Source of the DNA: Hydractinia symbiolongicarpus
Lineage: Eukaryota; Cnidaria; Hydrozoa; Anthoathecata; Hydractiniidae
Direction: 5' to 3'
DNA length: 64,000 nucleotides
Assembly (NCBI RefSeq): GCF_029227915.1
Contig: NC_079888.1
Location: forward strand, 1,688,501-1,752,500
In this document: positions 45,041-57,949 of the stretch, piece by piece
Layout: the number at the start of each line of letters is the position of its first letter
Position numbering within the stretch: position 1 is the first letter of the stretch
Notes under the pieces: model-generated
The model's database searches: none
Told to the model about the DNA's origin: nothing
The model's input: the letters and a program-made list of their open reading frames with translations, nothing else
Made by a program: the position numbers and the translations under genes

Positions 45041-48000
45041 AACAAAAAGACACGTACCCTCGTTCTGGAAGAAGTCTTCTGGAAAAAATCGACAAACAAG
45101 CGAGGTTTTTCAAAGTTGGCGTAAGCATTTTATTAAGTGTTTAATACTAATGTATCAATATATCTATCACGCAAAAACATATCACACCATTAGCACGTGA
45201 GTAAATTCTTTAGTCAAGAAAAAATTGTAAGAAAATCTAGACTGAATTTAGTAACAAAAGTCTACCTACCAGTCCTTCAAAAACGTACACTCAATTTTGG
45301 ACAGAAAAATTCATGATATAGTTTTTATCTTATTGCTTATTTTGTGTTATAAACGCAAAATCTCCCATAGCACTAATTTTCTCATTCTAAATGAATTTTG
45401 ACAAGAACGCACACAATGGAAAATATTAAATACTTTAAAAACAGCAATAACGGGGGAAAATTCGAAAAGAAATGTGGAGCGTAACTAGGGGTAATATTAG
45501 GGCACTGTGGCGTAAATGGGTGTTATTAGCAAAATGTGTAATGGTTCTGAAGTATTTACACAGTACCATGAATGAAAACACTGATATATCAAAAAATTAG
45601 AATCATTTTGAGATAGTGCTATTAATAACGGGCGTGTTATACCATATGCTTGCCGTACCACCTGCTTCCTGCTTTTCTAAAAACATCATTTCGTCCTTTT
45701 TTCAAAATTAAAAAATATCGCCTTTGTAAAAGTCACAGACAGACAGACAAACAAAAGCTCCGTATTAGTATAAGAGATAAAGAGATAGCTATCGGAGGTT
45801 CCACGGCATTGAGTTACCCGTTTTAATGTTCCCTTGACCTGAATAGATTTAACAGGGCAATAATATAATCAGTATAACTCGAGTACTCGAAAACTCGAAC
45901 ATCTCGGTTGGTAGAACAATTTGTCCGTCTATCGGAGGAAATTTTCTCTATAAGTCTTTTTAACTAGAATTCGAACATTCAAATGTTTCCAAATCGTTCG
46001 ATTTTGAAAACATTGTCAAAGCAACCAAAACTAAAACAAAACAACCAACTCTTGTGTTTAATGCTGTGCAAGATGGCGCCTGCAAAATGGAGATAAAACA
46101 AGCTAGGGATTAAAAAACAAGGACGTGGAAGAAAGTAATAAATATAAACTGACTACTTTATTGGAAAAGAAGGGAATATCTTCTTCAAGAGAGAGCACAC
46201 GTTGTGGAAACTTCGATCAGTACTCACGGGAGCGAAATTCGCTCTCTTATAGTGAAAAATATATCGCCTCAGACATGACTTTCGACTCACGTTCAGACAG
46301 ACAGAGTACGGGTTTTAGTAAGGAGACTAATCTTTAGCCCGTAGAAAATCTAACATAGGATGACATAACATGTAACGATAACCAAAACAAGCCGTTCATT
46401 TAAGTCTTAAGTTGAGTGAACGTAAACGTCTTTTTTTGACCGCGGCAAAAAAATATTTGAATTATCGGTCGATGTCTTCTGAAAGTAGTTGCGTCCTATA
46501 AGTATAACTGCGAGGATAGAGTTCAATTATTAAGACTTTACTGAAAGAATTAAATACTTTGCGTCAACTGGAATAGTCCTTAATCGATATCGTCGCGATA
46601 ATACGTTACTTTAGCATTTAATAGATTCTAAAATGTCTCACCGAAATAGCCTGGAATTGAGCTAATTACGATATTATGCTACCATTAAATAGAAATTATT
46701 GTATAACATCTACTGAAATACGGGTTCCATTCAACTGAAATACGCGTTTTAAGAATAGCACGGCCTTATTTAATTTTCCCGAAAGTGGAGCAAGGCAGGA
46801 CAATGACCCACCGTTCTCGGTAGCAAAGCCTACAAAAAGTGCAAAAATGTAAAGGCTAAAATGTAGTGACTCTTTTTAGAGAATTACAGTTTACCTTGGG
46901 ATTTTCTTATATATCAGCATCTCATTTAAGCCTCTCAAGTCTTGTTTTATAGCAAAATTATATAAGTTCCAAACATGCCAAATCCAAGGTATTTCGGAAA
47001 TTCGCGAATTATAACAGGATACTAGGTCTAGAATTTAATACTGGTGCCCAAATGTAGACGAAAACCTGTCGAGATAAGCAATAAATCTCGCAAAACTCCT
47101 TTTTAGATCTTCTTTTTGCTTCACTACCAAGAACAGTAAGTTAGGCAAAGTCAAACTTGCACCACTTACGAAAAAGATTAAGTATAGCTGCGCTAATTCC
47201 GAAAAGGCTAATAGCATGGAATCGAGGAATATATTACGCTAATTATGCGATGACATCTTCAAATATTGCTGACGTACACACCTTGTCCCACCACAAGTCA
47301 AAAATTTTTGCCATTTAAGTTCGGAAATCCCGTAAAACAGGAAGTCTTAAGATCAAAACACTTATACTTTACAATTGCAGGTGAGTGTACCACCTAGTTT
47401 TTTAACAAAACCGATTTTTAAATCGATGGTTTCCCTTGAATATCGCCCTTATACTCGTCCTAGAAATTTCGCATCAGTTCACTGGAAGATGATTCAGCCT
47501 TAAAAAATTCGTTTTGCTTAATCCACACACGCGACGCTTGAGAAACATTAAAAGTCGAAAACGCGCTGTGTTATTCAGCTATTTGGTTTGGCGTTGAGCC
47601 TCATATTTTACCTAGAAAGGAATAACTATTAATATCCTCGTCAATTTTTTTCTCTATAACTTCCTAAACGAATACATTGAGGACTCAACACTTTTGACGT
47701 TGTCGCATCTGGATTTACGCTTGCAAATTGTGCCAACCGAGTTGTGTCACAGAATCCCAGGTATAACAGAGTTAACAGACATAAATTTATTTAACGTCAA
47801 TTAAAAGGATACAAATGGAAATGTCACCTCTTGTATGAAGTCATGTATAGGATTTGATAGAAGAGTATGACTACACTTGGCTAAATTGACGATATAAAAA
47901 TAAATAGATCTAATAAAAATAATAAGACTTCAGGCTGTGAAGAAAATGAATTCAACTTTCAGCTTCCTTTATAATGGAAGCACATCCCACAAATTTGCTC

Positions 48001-48596
48001 CAATGTAGGATACCGTCTGTAGACCGTGTCGTGCGTTGCAATTAGGTCTACCTGTCAATTTACATAAATCTGTCGTCCTGTAATACAGGTAGCTGCATAA
48101 AAACAGGATTGCAAATGAGTTTTCGTACGTATTGTTGGTCGGACACTGTAGTTGACAAGCAAGAAGGTTTTTATGGAAAAAATATGTAACAATTTGGACA
48201 CTTTCTTCGTTTATTGAAAACAGTTTTCAATATGTCATAGTATTTGACGCCATTCTTTTCAAGTATAATTAATCTTGCTGCACGCTGACGTAACAATGGC
48301 GACATATTTTTAACAATTTCCAACGGTTCTACCAATTTCCATATGAACGGTTAAAACATTTGGAGGGTACACTAAAAAATGAAAAAAAAAATGCATAAGC
48401 AGACCTGCAAAATATGGATAATAAAACGTGAAAGTTCTAAACCTACATTTAATAATTTACATTCTATTTGATCTTCTCGTATTTAAGTTACTCCAGAGTG
48501 GCCACTTATTTCCAAAAAAATAAAGGAGCTTCCAGAAGTTCTCTGTCCTTTCTCCAGAAAAAATTCGTTTGACAAAAACAGAAATTTCGATAAGCA
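45041..48596. other. Non-coding part of block B
   Basis: Collinear with 24035-28600 of block A, with a 680-bp gap at 46255. The frame 46125-46337 is not preserved in copy A and I do not treat it as a gene. A short palindromic CTCGAGTACTCGA repeat is present near 45886 (and twice in copy A near 24898). Confidence 0.55.
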
Positions 48597-50735
48597 AAAT
48601 AATAATAAGATCACAACTCACTCAGTATTTGGTGTCACATATCTAAATGAACAAATACTGAGTGATGCAATTCTATCCTATCAATCCATAATAATAATAA
48701 GATCACAACTCACTCAGTATTTGTTGTCACACATCTAAATGAACAAATACTGAGTGATGCAATTCTATCCTATCAATCCATAATAATAATAAGATCGCAA
48801 CTCACTCAGTGTTTGTTGTCACATATCTATCTGAAGAAATACTGAGTGATGCAATTCTATCCTATCAATCCATAATAATAATAAGATCACAACTCACTCA
48901 GTGTTTGTTGTCACACATCTAAATGAACAAATACTGAGTGATGCAATTCTATCCTATGAATCCATAATAATAATAAGATCACAACTTACTCAGTATTTGT
49001 TGTCACATTTCTAAAAGAACAAATACTGAGTGATGCAATTCTATCCTATCAATCCATAATAATAATAAGATCACAACTCACTCAGTATTTGGTGTCACAT
49101 ATCTATCTGAACAAATACTGAGTGATGCAATTCTATCCTATCAATCCAAAATATTAATAAGATCACAACTCACTCAGTATTTGTTGTCACACATCTAAAT
49201 GAACAAATACTGAGTGATGCAATTCTATCCTATCAATCCATAATAATAATAAGATCACAACTCACTCAGTATTTGGTGTCACATATCTAAATGAACAAAT
49301 ACTGAGTGATGCAATTCTATCCTATCAATCCATAATAATAATAAGATCACAACTCACTCAGTATTTGTTGTCACACATCTAAATGAACAAATACTGAGTG
49401 ATGCAATTCTATCCTATCAATCCATAATAATAATAAGATCACAACTCACTCAGTATTTGTTGTCACATATCTATCTGAAGAAATACTGAGTGATGCAATT
49501 CTATCCTATCAATCCATAATAATAATAAGATCACAACTCACTCAGTATTTGGTGTCACATATCTATCTGAACAAATACTGAGTGATGCAATTCTATCCTA
49601 TCAATCCAAAATATTAATAAGATCACAACTCACTCAGTATTTGTTGTCACACATCTAAATGAACAAATACTGAGTGATGAAATTCTATCCTATCAATCCA
49701 TAATAATAATAATAAGATCACAACTCACTCAGTATTTGTTGTCACATATCTATCTGAAGAAATACTGAGTGATGCAATTCTATCGTATCAATCCATAATA
49801 ATAATAATAAAATCACAACTCACTCAGTATTTGGTGTCACAAATCTAAATGAACAAATACTGAGTGATGGAATTCTATCCTATCAATCCATAATAATAAT
49901 AAGATCACAACTCACTCAGTATTTGTTGTCACATATCTAAAAGAACAAATACTGAGTGATGCAATTCTATCCTATCAATCCATAATAATAATAAGATCAC
50001 AACTCACTCAGTATTTGTTGTCACACATCTAAATGAACAAATACTGAGTGATGAAATTCTATCCTATCAATCCATAATAATAATAAGATCACAACTCACT
50101 CAGTATTTGTTGTCACACATCTAAATGAACAAATACTGAGTGATGAAATTCTATCCTATCAATCCATAATAATAATAAGATCACAACTCACTCAGTATTT
50201 GGTGTCACATATCTAAATGAACAAATACTGAGTGATGCAATTCTATCCTATCAATCCATAATAATAACAAGATCACAACTCACTCAGTATTTGTTGTCAC
50301 ATATCTATCTGAAGAAATACTGAGTGATGCAATTCTATTGCATCAATCCATAATAATAATAAAATCACAACTCACTCAGTATTTGGTGTCACAAATCTAA
50401 ATGAACAAATACTGAGTGATGGAATTCTATCCTATCAATCCATAATAATAATAAGATCACAACTCACTCTGTATTTGGTGTCACATATCTATAAGAACAA
50501 ATAATGAGTGATGGAATTCTATCCTATCAATCCAAAATATTAATAAGATCACAACTCACTCAGTATTTGTTGTCACATATCTATCTGAACAAATACTGAG
50601 TGATGCAATTCTATCCTATCAATCCATAATAATAATAAGATCACAACTCACTCAGTATTTGTTGTCACATATCTAAAAGAACAAATACTGAGTAATGCAA
50701 TTCTATCCTATTAATCTAAAAGAATAATAATATCA
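48597..50735 (+). repeat. 92-bp satellite array B (about 23 units)
   Basis: The same 92-bp unit as array A, but with fixed differences: TATTTGTTGTCACATATCTAA instead of TATTTTGTGTCACACATCTA, and 'ccataataataataagatc' instead of 'ccaaaatattaataagatc'. The CTCAGTATTTG...CAAATACTGAG inverted pair is kept. A variant with 'atctatctgaag' recurs at intervals (48825, 49465, 49745, 50300), hinting at a higher-order pattern. Confidence 0.95.
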
Positions 50736-51249
50736 CAACTCACTCAGTATATCGTATAATTAATTGGATTAATCCAAAATAATAATAAGATTATAAAAGG
50801 CTGGAAATATATAGCTACTGCTTTTTTCCTTTCAATTTTATCAGCTTTCCTTTAGAAGCCTAGATTACCAAAGCAGTCTCTGCTCTGTGAAATAATAGTG
50901 ACCCGCCAAAAACAAAAAAAATGACTCTAGAACACGCTAGAAGAAAACTGATCAAGGAAAAGGTTTTCATGCGACATTAAATCTACGAAAAAAGTTTAAA
51001 AAGTATGCTGAATAATTTAGCTTGTTTAGATAATATCCACACCATGATCGTTAGAACTTGTAGAATGTTCAAAGTGAGATTCACACATAAAATTTTTTGT
51101 AAGAAAATTATATTTATACCCTCACAGTATCCTTAAGTTGATATGCAAACAAAAGATATGTGAAGGTTCTATGTGAAGTTCTATTATGTAGATTTGAGGT
51201 TGTTATGCAAGGTTGTAAACTTTGCGTACACGTAAGAATACATTTAAAC

Positions 51250-52053
51250 CTTTAAACGCCGGGATCAGCCACAAGTAGCTGTGTGACCCTTCGTGGAACG
51301 CCCAGTGGAGTACTTAATAAGACCCGTAGAGTTGAGCGCTTCAGTATAGGAATGAAGTAAAGCACACACAAAATTATGTTGTTTTATTCTCCCACAATTT
51401 TAGCTGAAATAAAAACACAGTTTACAACCCGTTGGTACCCCGCCATGGAAAAAACAGTTGACCAATCATTTATATTTATCAGAATATACTCAAAGCTCAG
51501 CAGTTAAGTAAAAAAAGAGGAAAAAAATGCCGCGCTTGAAATCTATCGCAACTTCGGTTAAATAGAAACACAGGAAATAGCCTGTCGCTAACAATGGGAT
51601 GAGCGCTTGGTACAGGTATACTGTATCGAACATGCTATATATGCAAAATATATACCGTTTTCCAAAAAATTATATCCTAACTTCGGTTTAAATAAAAACA
51701 CAGGTAACGCCTGTCGTTGCTCCGTCTAGCTAAAAAATCACTCAGCAATTTTTCTTTGTGGAATATATTTTCATGGCAGTTATAAAAGTTGTAGTTACCT
51801 AACTGCATTTAGCATCATTAAAATGATAAAAAATTATTGATTAAGAAGTTTTTTGTAGTCAAACTGCAATTGGCTACTTTCACTTTTTAGCCAGAGGAAG
51901 CTGAAGAGCTAGCCACAATCCCAACATAAAAATAAATATTGTTATACCACATAAGATAAGAACTTTAAGAGAAGCAGAATATAGCAGAATGTTGCCTCGT
52001 TATCTATGTTTGTAGCTAAAATCCTAATATTGCTATGTTTAAGATTTATAAAT
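51250..52053. other. Unique flank to the right of block B
   Basis: Starts at the point where homology between the blocks ends. It begins with a slightly GC-richer stretch (51255-51350). Two phrases 'ttcggtttaaataaaaacacagg' and 'aacttcggttaaatagaaacacaggaa' near 51675 and 51550 form a local duplication. No gene is supported. Confidence 0.5.
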
Positions 52054-52547
52054 GGGAGTCTGCTAAAATTCGTGCCCTGCGTGTCTACCTACGTACATGC
52101 TTTACGAGCTTTTGTGGCCACGTGGCCACGTGCCTCAGCTTTTCACATGCCTGCATGCCTTAATTTTTTTGTGATAATTTCTTTTTGTTGGATACTCCTC
52201 GTTGTTGCTAAAGAATCCAGTAGTAAGCGTTGTTAGTCTACTCTGAATCAATGGAAAATCACGTGTTTTTTGTTGTTGTTGATACTTCAATGGGACCTTC
52301 ACAATCTTTTTAAAAGCCTGGAACAACAAAATTTCAACGCCTTAATTTTAAAAGGATTCATCTTTCGCAAAAATTATTTCCCTTAATTCCACAATTATTC
52401 GAGTCGTGAAGGTTTATTAATGAAATCCCAATTACCGCAAAAGCACTGGGGCACGTAAGTACATAAAGTACGTTGAGAAAATAAGGCGCGTAGACACATA
52501 AAGCACGTAACCACGAGGGCACGTAAGGCACGTAATTTAGCAGACCC
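52054..52547. mobile_element. MITE with ACGTGCC-rich inverted ends
   Basis: GGGAGTCTGCTAAAATTCGTGCC (52054-52076) is inverted at 52527-52547 (GGCACGTAATTTAGCAGACCC). Both arms continue with ACGTGC/GCACGT-type boxes for about 100 bp: GTGTCTACCTACG, GTGGCCACGTGGCCACGTGC on the left and GCACGTAACCACGAGGGCAC on the right. The roughly 494-bp element has no ORF of its own; the short frames within are chance. A clear target duplication was not identified. Confidence 0.65.
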
Positions 52548-54106
52548 TGTACATGGCTAGAGAACGATATGATATACAATCGCGATCGATATTAATAATT
52601 TTTTCCGGTCCTTTTAGTCATCGCAATCTCTTGTAGGGAAAATTATGTTCTACATCTAGAACTCCGTTATCTCAAATTTTCGCTTTGTGGAACTATTTTT
52701 CCGGTCCTTTCAGCTTACAGGACGTATATTTATAACAGTATTTTTTACTGATATACTCATCCTGTATATAAATTTAGAAATTAAAATAATAATAATAATA
52801 ATCATTTTATCACGAACTGGATATAGCCTAGAGAAAGCAGAGTAATACTTTAAGCTTTTTTGGAAAGAAGTAAGTTTAGTAACAATCACATACTACTATC
52901 AATATATATATATATATTTTTCTTTTTTCTGTTCCTCGTTTTCGGCTAAACAAGTATTTTATCTCGAACTTCAGAAGGTCTTCGACGCTCGATAACTCGA
53001 CTATCCTTTATCTCGAAATTTCGACGCTTTAACAATATCTATCTGTTACTGTTTTACTGTCACAGTATACAAATTGTTTTGAAAAAGTAAAACATTTTAT
53101 CACTTAAATTACTACTGAGTTGAAACTTTTATCCTAAAGTAAAAGAACTTAAGAATGTAGTAAAAAATTGACAAGAAGAATGCTCAAAAAAATTAAGAAT
53201 ATTTTGCCTATGCTCAGTTTAAATATATCTGGAACTTCATTGCAAATTGCGTTTTGACAAGCTTTCGAATAATCTCTTTTTCACGAATAAACGATATAGG
53301 TCATACATGTGATTGAGCATCCTGAGACTCATTTCCTAAACATGAATATAAATCAAGAATATAACTTCAGCAAACAGACAAATAGTGAACTATTTTTCTT
53401 ATGTGGTGCTTTAGGAGCATTGTAACAGAATTAGTGTAACAGAATTAGTTTAGAAATTCAGGGATATTTAAAGAGGCAGACAAGATGACTGGGTACATGA
53501 TAGTCAAAACCCTGAATAACATATTATCGTAATTATATTTATTGTGAATCATATAGCTATAGTTTCAAAAGTATGAAATGATTTAAGATAATGCTTAGCT
53601 AGCTATCTAGATTCGTGGATGTGCAGGTTAGAATTTTCTAATTTTTCCAGATCAGTCATGAAAAAGAACAGCTAGCTAAAGCTACAGAGCACACCTTTCG
53701 ACTTGCTAACCTTGTTTAATAAAGTTAAATTTCTCTAAAGCACAGACCTGTGCTAGCTAGCTACAGACAGGAGGGTCATTATTAGCTATATATTTATTTT
53801 TTAAACAATTGTCAAGTTATCACAACACCAGGCACCTATAATGTTACACACTCAAACTAACCATAGCAATAAGTCTTGTATTTTTAACTTCAATATATAT
53901 ATATTTAATAGTACCATAACAACAACTCAATATGTATGTTTAGATAATCACGTAATTAGGACTAATACAGCTATTAGTTTAGAAAAACTTTAGTCTCCGT
54001 ATAGGTTATAGTTAGCTTATTAAACAAGCATCTTCTTACAGAGATCGTCCGCCAGACTGTCAACCATTATTAAACACAAGTGGAAATGTTAGCGGCGGCC
54101 GACAAG
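52548..54106. other. No gene; TAGC tracts before minisatellite cassette 3
   Basis: Only short repeats are seen, such as TAAT repeats near 52785 and TATATA near 52905. TAGC tracts occur at 53595-53770, followed at 54045-54100 by GATCGTCCGCC and GCGGCGGCC, the same order as before cassettes 1 and 2. Confidence 0.45.
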
Positions 54107-54270
54107 GATGGAAGGCTATCCTATGAAGATGGCAGGCTATCCTATGAAGATGACAGGATATCCTAAAGATGGCAGGCTATCCTATGAGATGGCAGGCTAT
54201 CCTACGAGATGGCAGGCTATCCTATGAAGATGGCAGGCTATCCGAAAAAGATGCCAGGCTATCCTAAATC
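54107..54270 (+). repeat. Minisatellite cassette 3 (GATGGCAGGCTATCCTATGAA units)
   Basis: Eight units of 19-21 bp. The unit resembles that of cassette 2 (shared GATG, CTATCC) but is internally homogeneous for its own variant. It lies about 2.9 kb to the right of the end of block B. Confidence 0.85.
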
Positions 54271-54659
54271 AAATTAGGAATATCCTTCCACATTACGTCG
54301 AAAAATAGGATAAATTATTATAAAACAAAAAAATACGTCCTCGTAGCTTTCAAAACGTGTCTAAGTCGTCTTAAAGACGTCCTTGTAGCTACCATAACAT
54401 ATTTAGGACGTCTTTTCCTCTTTCAAATGTTATACTGCTAGTAGACTTTACGATTTCGTGATCTTTAGTAATTTTTAACCACTCTGGAAATTTGGACAAT
54501 GGCCATTACACTACTGTTGCTTATAACCAGGTGCATGGTAAGTGGTTTCATTGTAACGACCGAGCAGTGGTCCCTTGCAAAAATAGCTTGCTAAACGATG
54601 TACAACCTTACATTCTTTTCCTTGAAGAATTTAGGTAAAATGCAGTCAGCACCACCCGT

Positions 54660-54850
54660 TCCGGTTTATGTCAGCAAGGGGGTTTGACTATTCTTATTTT
54701 TTGTAGTCTTGTCTTTGGAGAGTGACGACTTCACTTATAACCCCAGTCAAAATAAAACCAAAAACAAAATAAAAATTATGTCAGCGAGGCGGTTTGACTG
54801 CACTGGTCTTATCTTTGGAGAGTGACGACTCCACTTCTTACCCCAGTCAC
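54660..54850 (+). repeat. Imperfect 110-bp tandem duplication
   Basis: 'atgtcagcaagggggtttga ... tctttggagagtgacgactt' is repeated as 'atgtcagcgaggcggtttga ... tctttggagagtgacgactc'. A 111-residue frame at 54794-55129 starts within the second copy; it shows no domain and I do not call it a gene. Confidence 0.6.
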
Positions 54851-55365
54851 CCAAGGTTGTACACAGTAGGACAGATGAAAAGTTATGGACGAAAGAAATG
54901 TCTAGTTCCTGCTGAAGACTGTTCGCAGATCTCTTTTGTGGTGACTCAGCTAGACATTTTGAGTACCTTGGTTCAGGAAAATGAGTCGAAACCCTTGTAC
55001 CCTTTACAGAAGTCCTGTCCTACTCTCTGTCTGTTTGTTTGTTCAATTTTTGTGCCAATTATCTCCTTGGAAAAAGGAAGAAACGTGTTCTCATATATGA
55101 GCATATTCTTTAAGGAGCAAAACCTCTAGAATTATTTAGATTTTAAGACTTAACTGGTCGAGTTTATCATTGTGCGTGCACTTTGTAACTTTCATTCTTC
55201 ACAGAATGACATGAACATTTAGACGGATGGGAAGATTAATATTCGTACGTCTTACTATCACGCAATGTTTCATATGCAGAAAAGATTTTTATGGTTTTGA
55301 TTGATATGTACGGTTTTCATTTCACCTAATTCGTTTATAACGTTATAAAGTCTTTATTACTAATA

Positions 55366-57133
55366 TTAACTAGATGTCTCTGGCAACGCTTCAACGTTGT
55401 TAGGAACAGCGTCATTCTCCTTGCGTCCACCACAACCAGTACTGTCAGGGGCCTGTTTGAATGCAACAGACATTACAGTTTGTACATCTGATGCGGTAGC
55501 GTCTTTTGTTTAAAACAGCTTCTAAAAAGTTAAAATGCATGTCAGTACACCCCTGAAGCTATTTACGTACATACTTAGTAAATCTATAAAACTTCAGGGC
55601 GTGATTAAAAACTTAGAAATTGCTTTTCCTCTAATTAGAATAAAACTGAAACAAACTAACTTGTTAACATACATAAAAGAAATTTCAATAAACTTCGTAT
55701 CAAATAAAGCTGGGTTAAAATAATTCTAAGCAGGAATAAGACCCCAAAATTGTAACCCGCAAAGTTTTACAGATAAGATACTCACTTTCAATCAACAGAA
55801 TAAGATTGGAAAAATCCTTAAATTTCTTCTTTGCTCATTCATATTATAATGGGACATGCAACCGTTGGTCATGACTCTGAAGTCAGAAAACAAAGCCTTA
55901 ATTATTGTGAACATATGAGAACATTTACAAGACATCGCATATATAAGCAAAAAGAAGACGAAACAGACACTTAAATTAGTCTAAAAAACTAGAGAATAAT
56001 GTTCAAAACTCAATTTCATGAAAAGTTTACCCAACTTTGCATTACATTACGCGTGTTATCCTTATAATTAGAACCCCTCAATTCATGATAACTGTTAAAG
56101 CTATAGAGCAGAAAATACACGCATAATTAGTCCATATGGATATGATTGTAGAGAATTTCATTCAATTTATCTTTAATAACTAATAATTAATCTTTTTTTT
56201 ATTCGAAACACTGCCTAATTAATATATTTTTATTTGTTTTTGTATTTAGAACAATTGAACATACAACTAAAAACGACAACACATTACCATGCTCCTTCTA
56301 GGAAGCATCTTCCAGCTTCACCTCTGCGACGACAGCTCTTCGTGTGTTTCGCATACTTTGTATTCTCTTTCATAACAATTTCCTGTTCCCCGACCAACTT
56401 CTTAAGCATGTGTCACATCTCAGTTAAGATGGAAAGTGTCTTGTATTGGAATTCTATAGAAATAAGAATGTAGCTTACTTTTTGTGCACGTGTAAAAGAT
56501 TAAGCATGCTTTTTCATTTCAACAATTTAACACTTTCACTCCTTAAATATAAATATAAAAGCAAAAAAAATTCGCATTGTCTCACTTTTTTCGGACAAAG
56601 GAAAGCGAGAAGGAGTAGCATTATCTTCAACCTCTTCAAATTTACGCTTGCTGGCAATGCTAATCGGAGTACCACTATCTCTGTCTCCAGACCTGACTTT
56701 CGATGGAACTATAGGTAAAGTAAATGCATAATCGTTAAAAAAACAACTTAAAACTCAAAGAAACAACAACTCAAAACAACTATATTAAATACGCTCACCA
56801 TCTGTCTCCTTACTGTTTCTCGCAATAACTGGGGAGTTTTTTGGATTTTGAACTATAGAAAAGTAAAATAGTTGCGTCGGTTACTTAATTCTGTATTGAC
56901 ATATTTAATAACACAGGAGGGAAAACATGGTCTACGAAAAAATAAGTTTCCTCAAAGAAAAAAATCGTTTAGCTGAATTTATACTTACAAAATGTGTTAT
57001 GCACTGCAGCTTTGAGCGTTTCAGGGACGACTTCTGGTACAGTACATACTTGTCGCCGCTGGATTTGGAGGCCATGAACACCATTGTGCTCCGTGGCCTC
57101 CAAAGCCCCCACACAATTAACCTCAGCGTATAA
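55366..57133 (-). CDS. Spliced host-like gene of unknown function, gene 1
   Basis: Exons with AG...GT borders and matching phases: 56989-57133 (encoding EVNCVGALEATEHNGVHG ... VVPETLKAAVHNTF), 56799-56852 (QNPKNSPVIARNSKETD), 56586-56708 (PSKVRSGDRDSGTPISIASK, then RKFEEVEDNATPSRFPLSEK), probably one near 56310-56395, and a terminal exon 55366-55502 (SDVQTVMSVAFKQAPDSTGC, then GGRKEND ... PETSS, stop). AATAAA follows the stop within ten bases. The first exon is notably GC-rich compared with its flanks. The link to the terminal exon is inferred. The 5' end is not found. No domain is recognised. Confidence 0.5.
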
Positions 57134-57379
57134 CTAAAAAAATAAAAATAGAAATTCTTACATCATACATTGCGCATTGTTGCATAATTAATTACATGTT
57201 TGGTTTATCGAGACTGTTGTCTCATTAAATCAACAAAAATTATATTGTATTAACGAATGAATAAAAACAAATAGTATACTAAGATATAACAAGGAACCGC
57301 GATCGCTGTGAAATCACGCATAACGAAATAGTATTTCACTCTATACGTTCTTTGGTAGGCAAGAATATGTTGATATAAA
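57134..57379. other. Short non-coding gap
   Basis: AT-rich spacer between gene 1 and the palindromic MITE. Upstream exons or the promoter of gene 1 may start here, but none is clear. Confidence 0.4.
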
Positions 57380-57620
57380 GCCGAATTTCCACTAGAAAAA
57401 AAGTTAGCGCTAACGCTTATTTTTTTGTCACTGAGAATGCGTGACGAAATTGTTTTGCGGCTTCAGCGTTGCTGCTTTACCGCTTTTGGTAGTTCGAAGG
57501 CTTTAAAGTACCAAAAGCGTTAAAGCGACAACGTTGAAGTGGCAAAATAATTTCGTCACGCATGTTCAGTGACTACAAAGTAAGCGTTAGCGCTAACGTT
57601 TCGTCTAGTGGGAATCCTGC
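57380..57620. mobile_element. Palindromic MITE (about 240 bp)
   Basis: Nearly the whole element is one inverted repeat. The left arm runs from TTCCACTAGAAAAAAAG, GTTAGCGCTAACGCTTA, GTCACTGAGAATGCGTGACG to GCTTCAGCGTTG. The right arm is the inverse: CAACGTTGAAG, CGTCACGCATGTTCAGTGAC, TAAGCGTTAGCGCTAACG, CTAGTGGGAA. The centre is near 57500 (ACCAAAAGCG / CGCTTTTGGT). Such foldback MITEs are moved by a transposase in trans; no ORF is present. Confidence 0.85.
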
Positions 57621-57949
57621 CTAATACCAAATCAGATATTAATAAAAAAAATGAGAAACCGAATTTCCAGTTGCATCACTTTCATGTTCTTAAATTGTCT
57701 ATTTGGAGGAATTGATGTTGAATTTGAAAAGCTAGATCTGGCTAGTTACGATGTTATCTAAAATCTTAAAACTGTTTGTAATAAGAAATACACACACTGT
57801 ATTGCAAAACCTATAAAAAGGGCTAGAACTTCAGTTTGTACTCATTAAAAGAATGGGCCATATTATGTTGGGAGAGTGTTCATAACTTCGTAAAATATTA
57901 CTGTTGCTTAGTAACTGACATCAGATTTTTGTAATATTAAACGTGTTAT

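Larger units (their letters stand above)
32628..51249 (+). repeat. Duplicated block B (partner of 17615-31631)
   Basis: Collinear with block A from CGGATAGATTTGCATCATTT to 'gaatacatttaa' at about 51249, with large indels. B carries 37587-44633 (SET fragment, Penelope scrap, ISL2EU element), which A lacks. B lacks about 1 kb of the YR gene and a 680-bp repeat cluster that A keeps. B's satellite array has been homogenised to a different variant. Each block thus keeps parts the other has lost. Confidence 0.85.

Noticed and set aside
46125-46337. 70-residue frame in block B
   Set aside because: The matching region of block A (25180-25260) does not preserve the frame, and the start is a non-ATG codon within repeat sequence.
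48597-50735. Second regular array resembling a CRISPR
   Set aside because: Same reason: spacers are not unique and the unit is a 92-bp satellite.
54794-55129. 111-residue plus-strand frame
   Set aside because: It starts within a tandem duplication, has no known domain and no clear splice or promoter context.
55440-55502. Alternative frame of the terminal exon with several Cys (RYRIRCTNCNVCC)
   Set aside because: The other frame is better supported, because the paralogous exon at 62443-62579 conserves its residues with changes at third positions and has an identical length.
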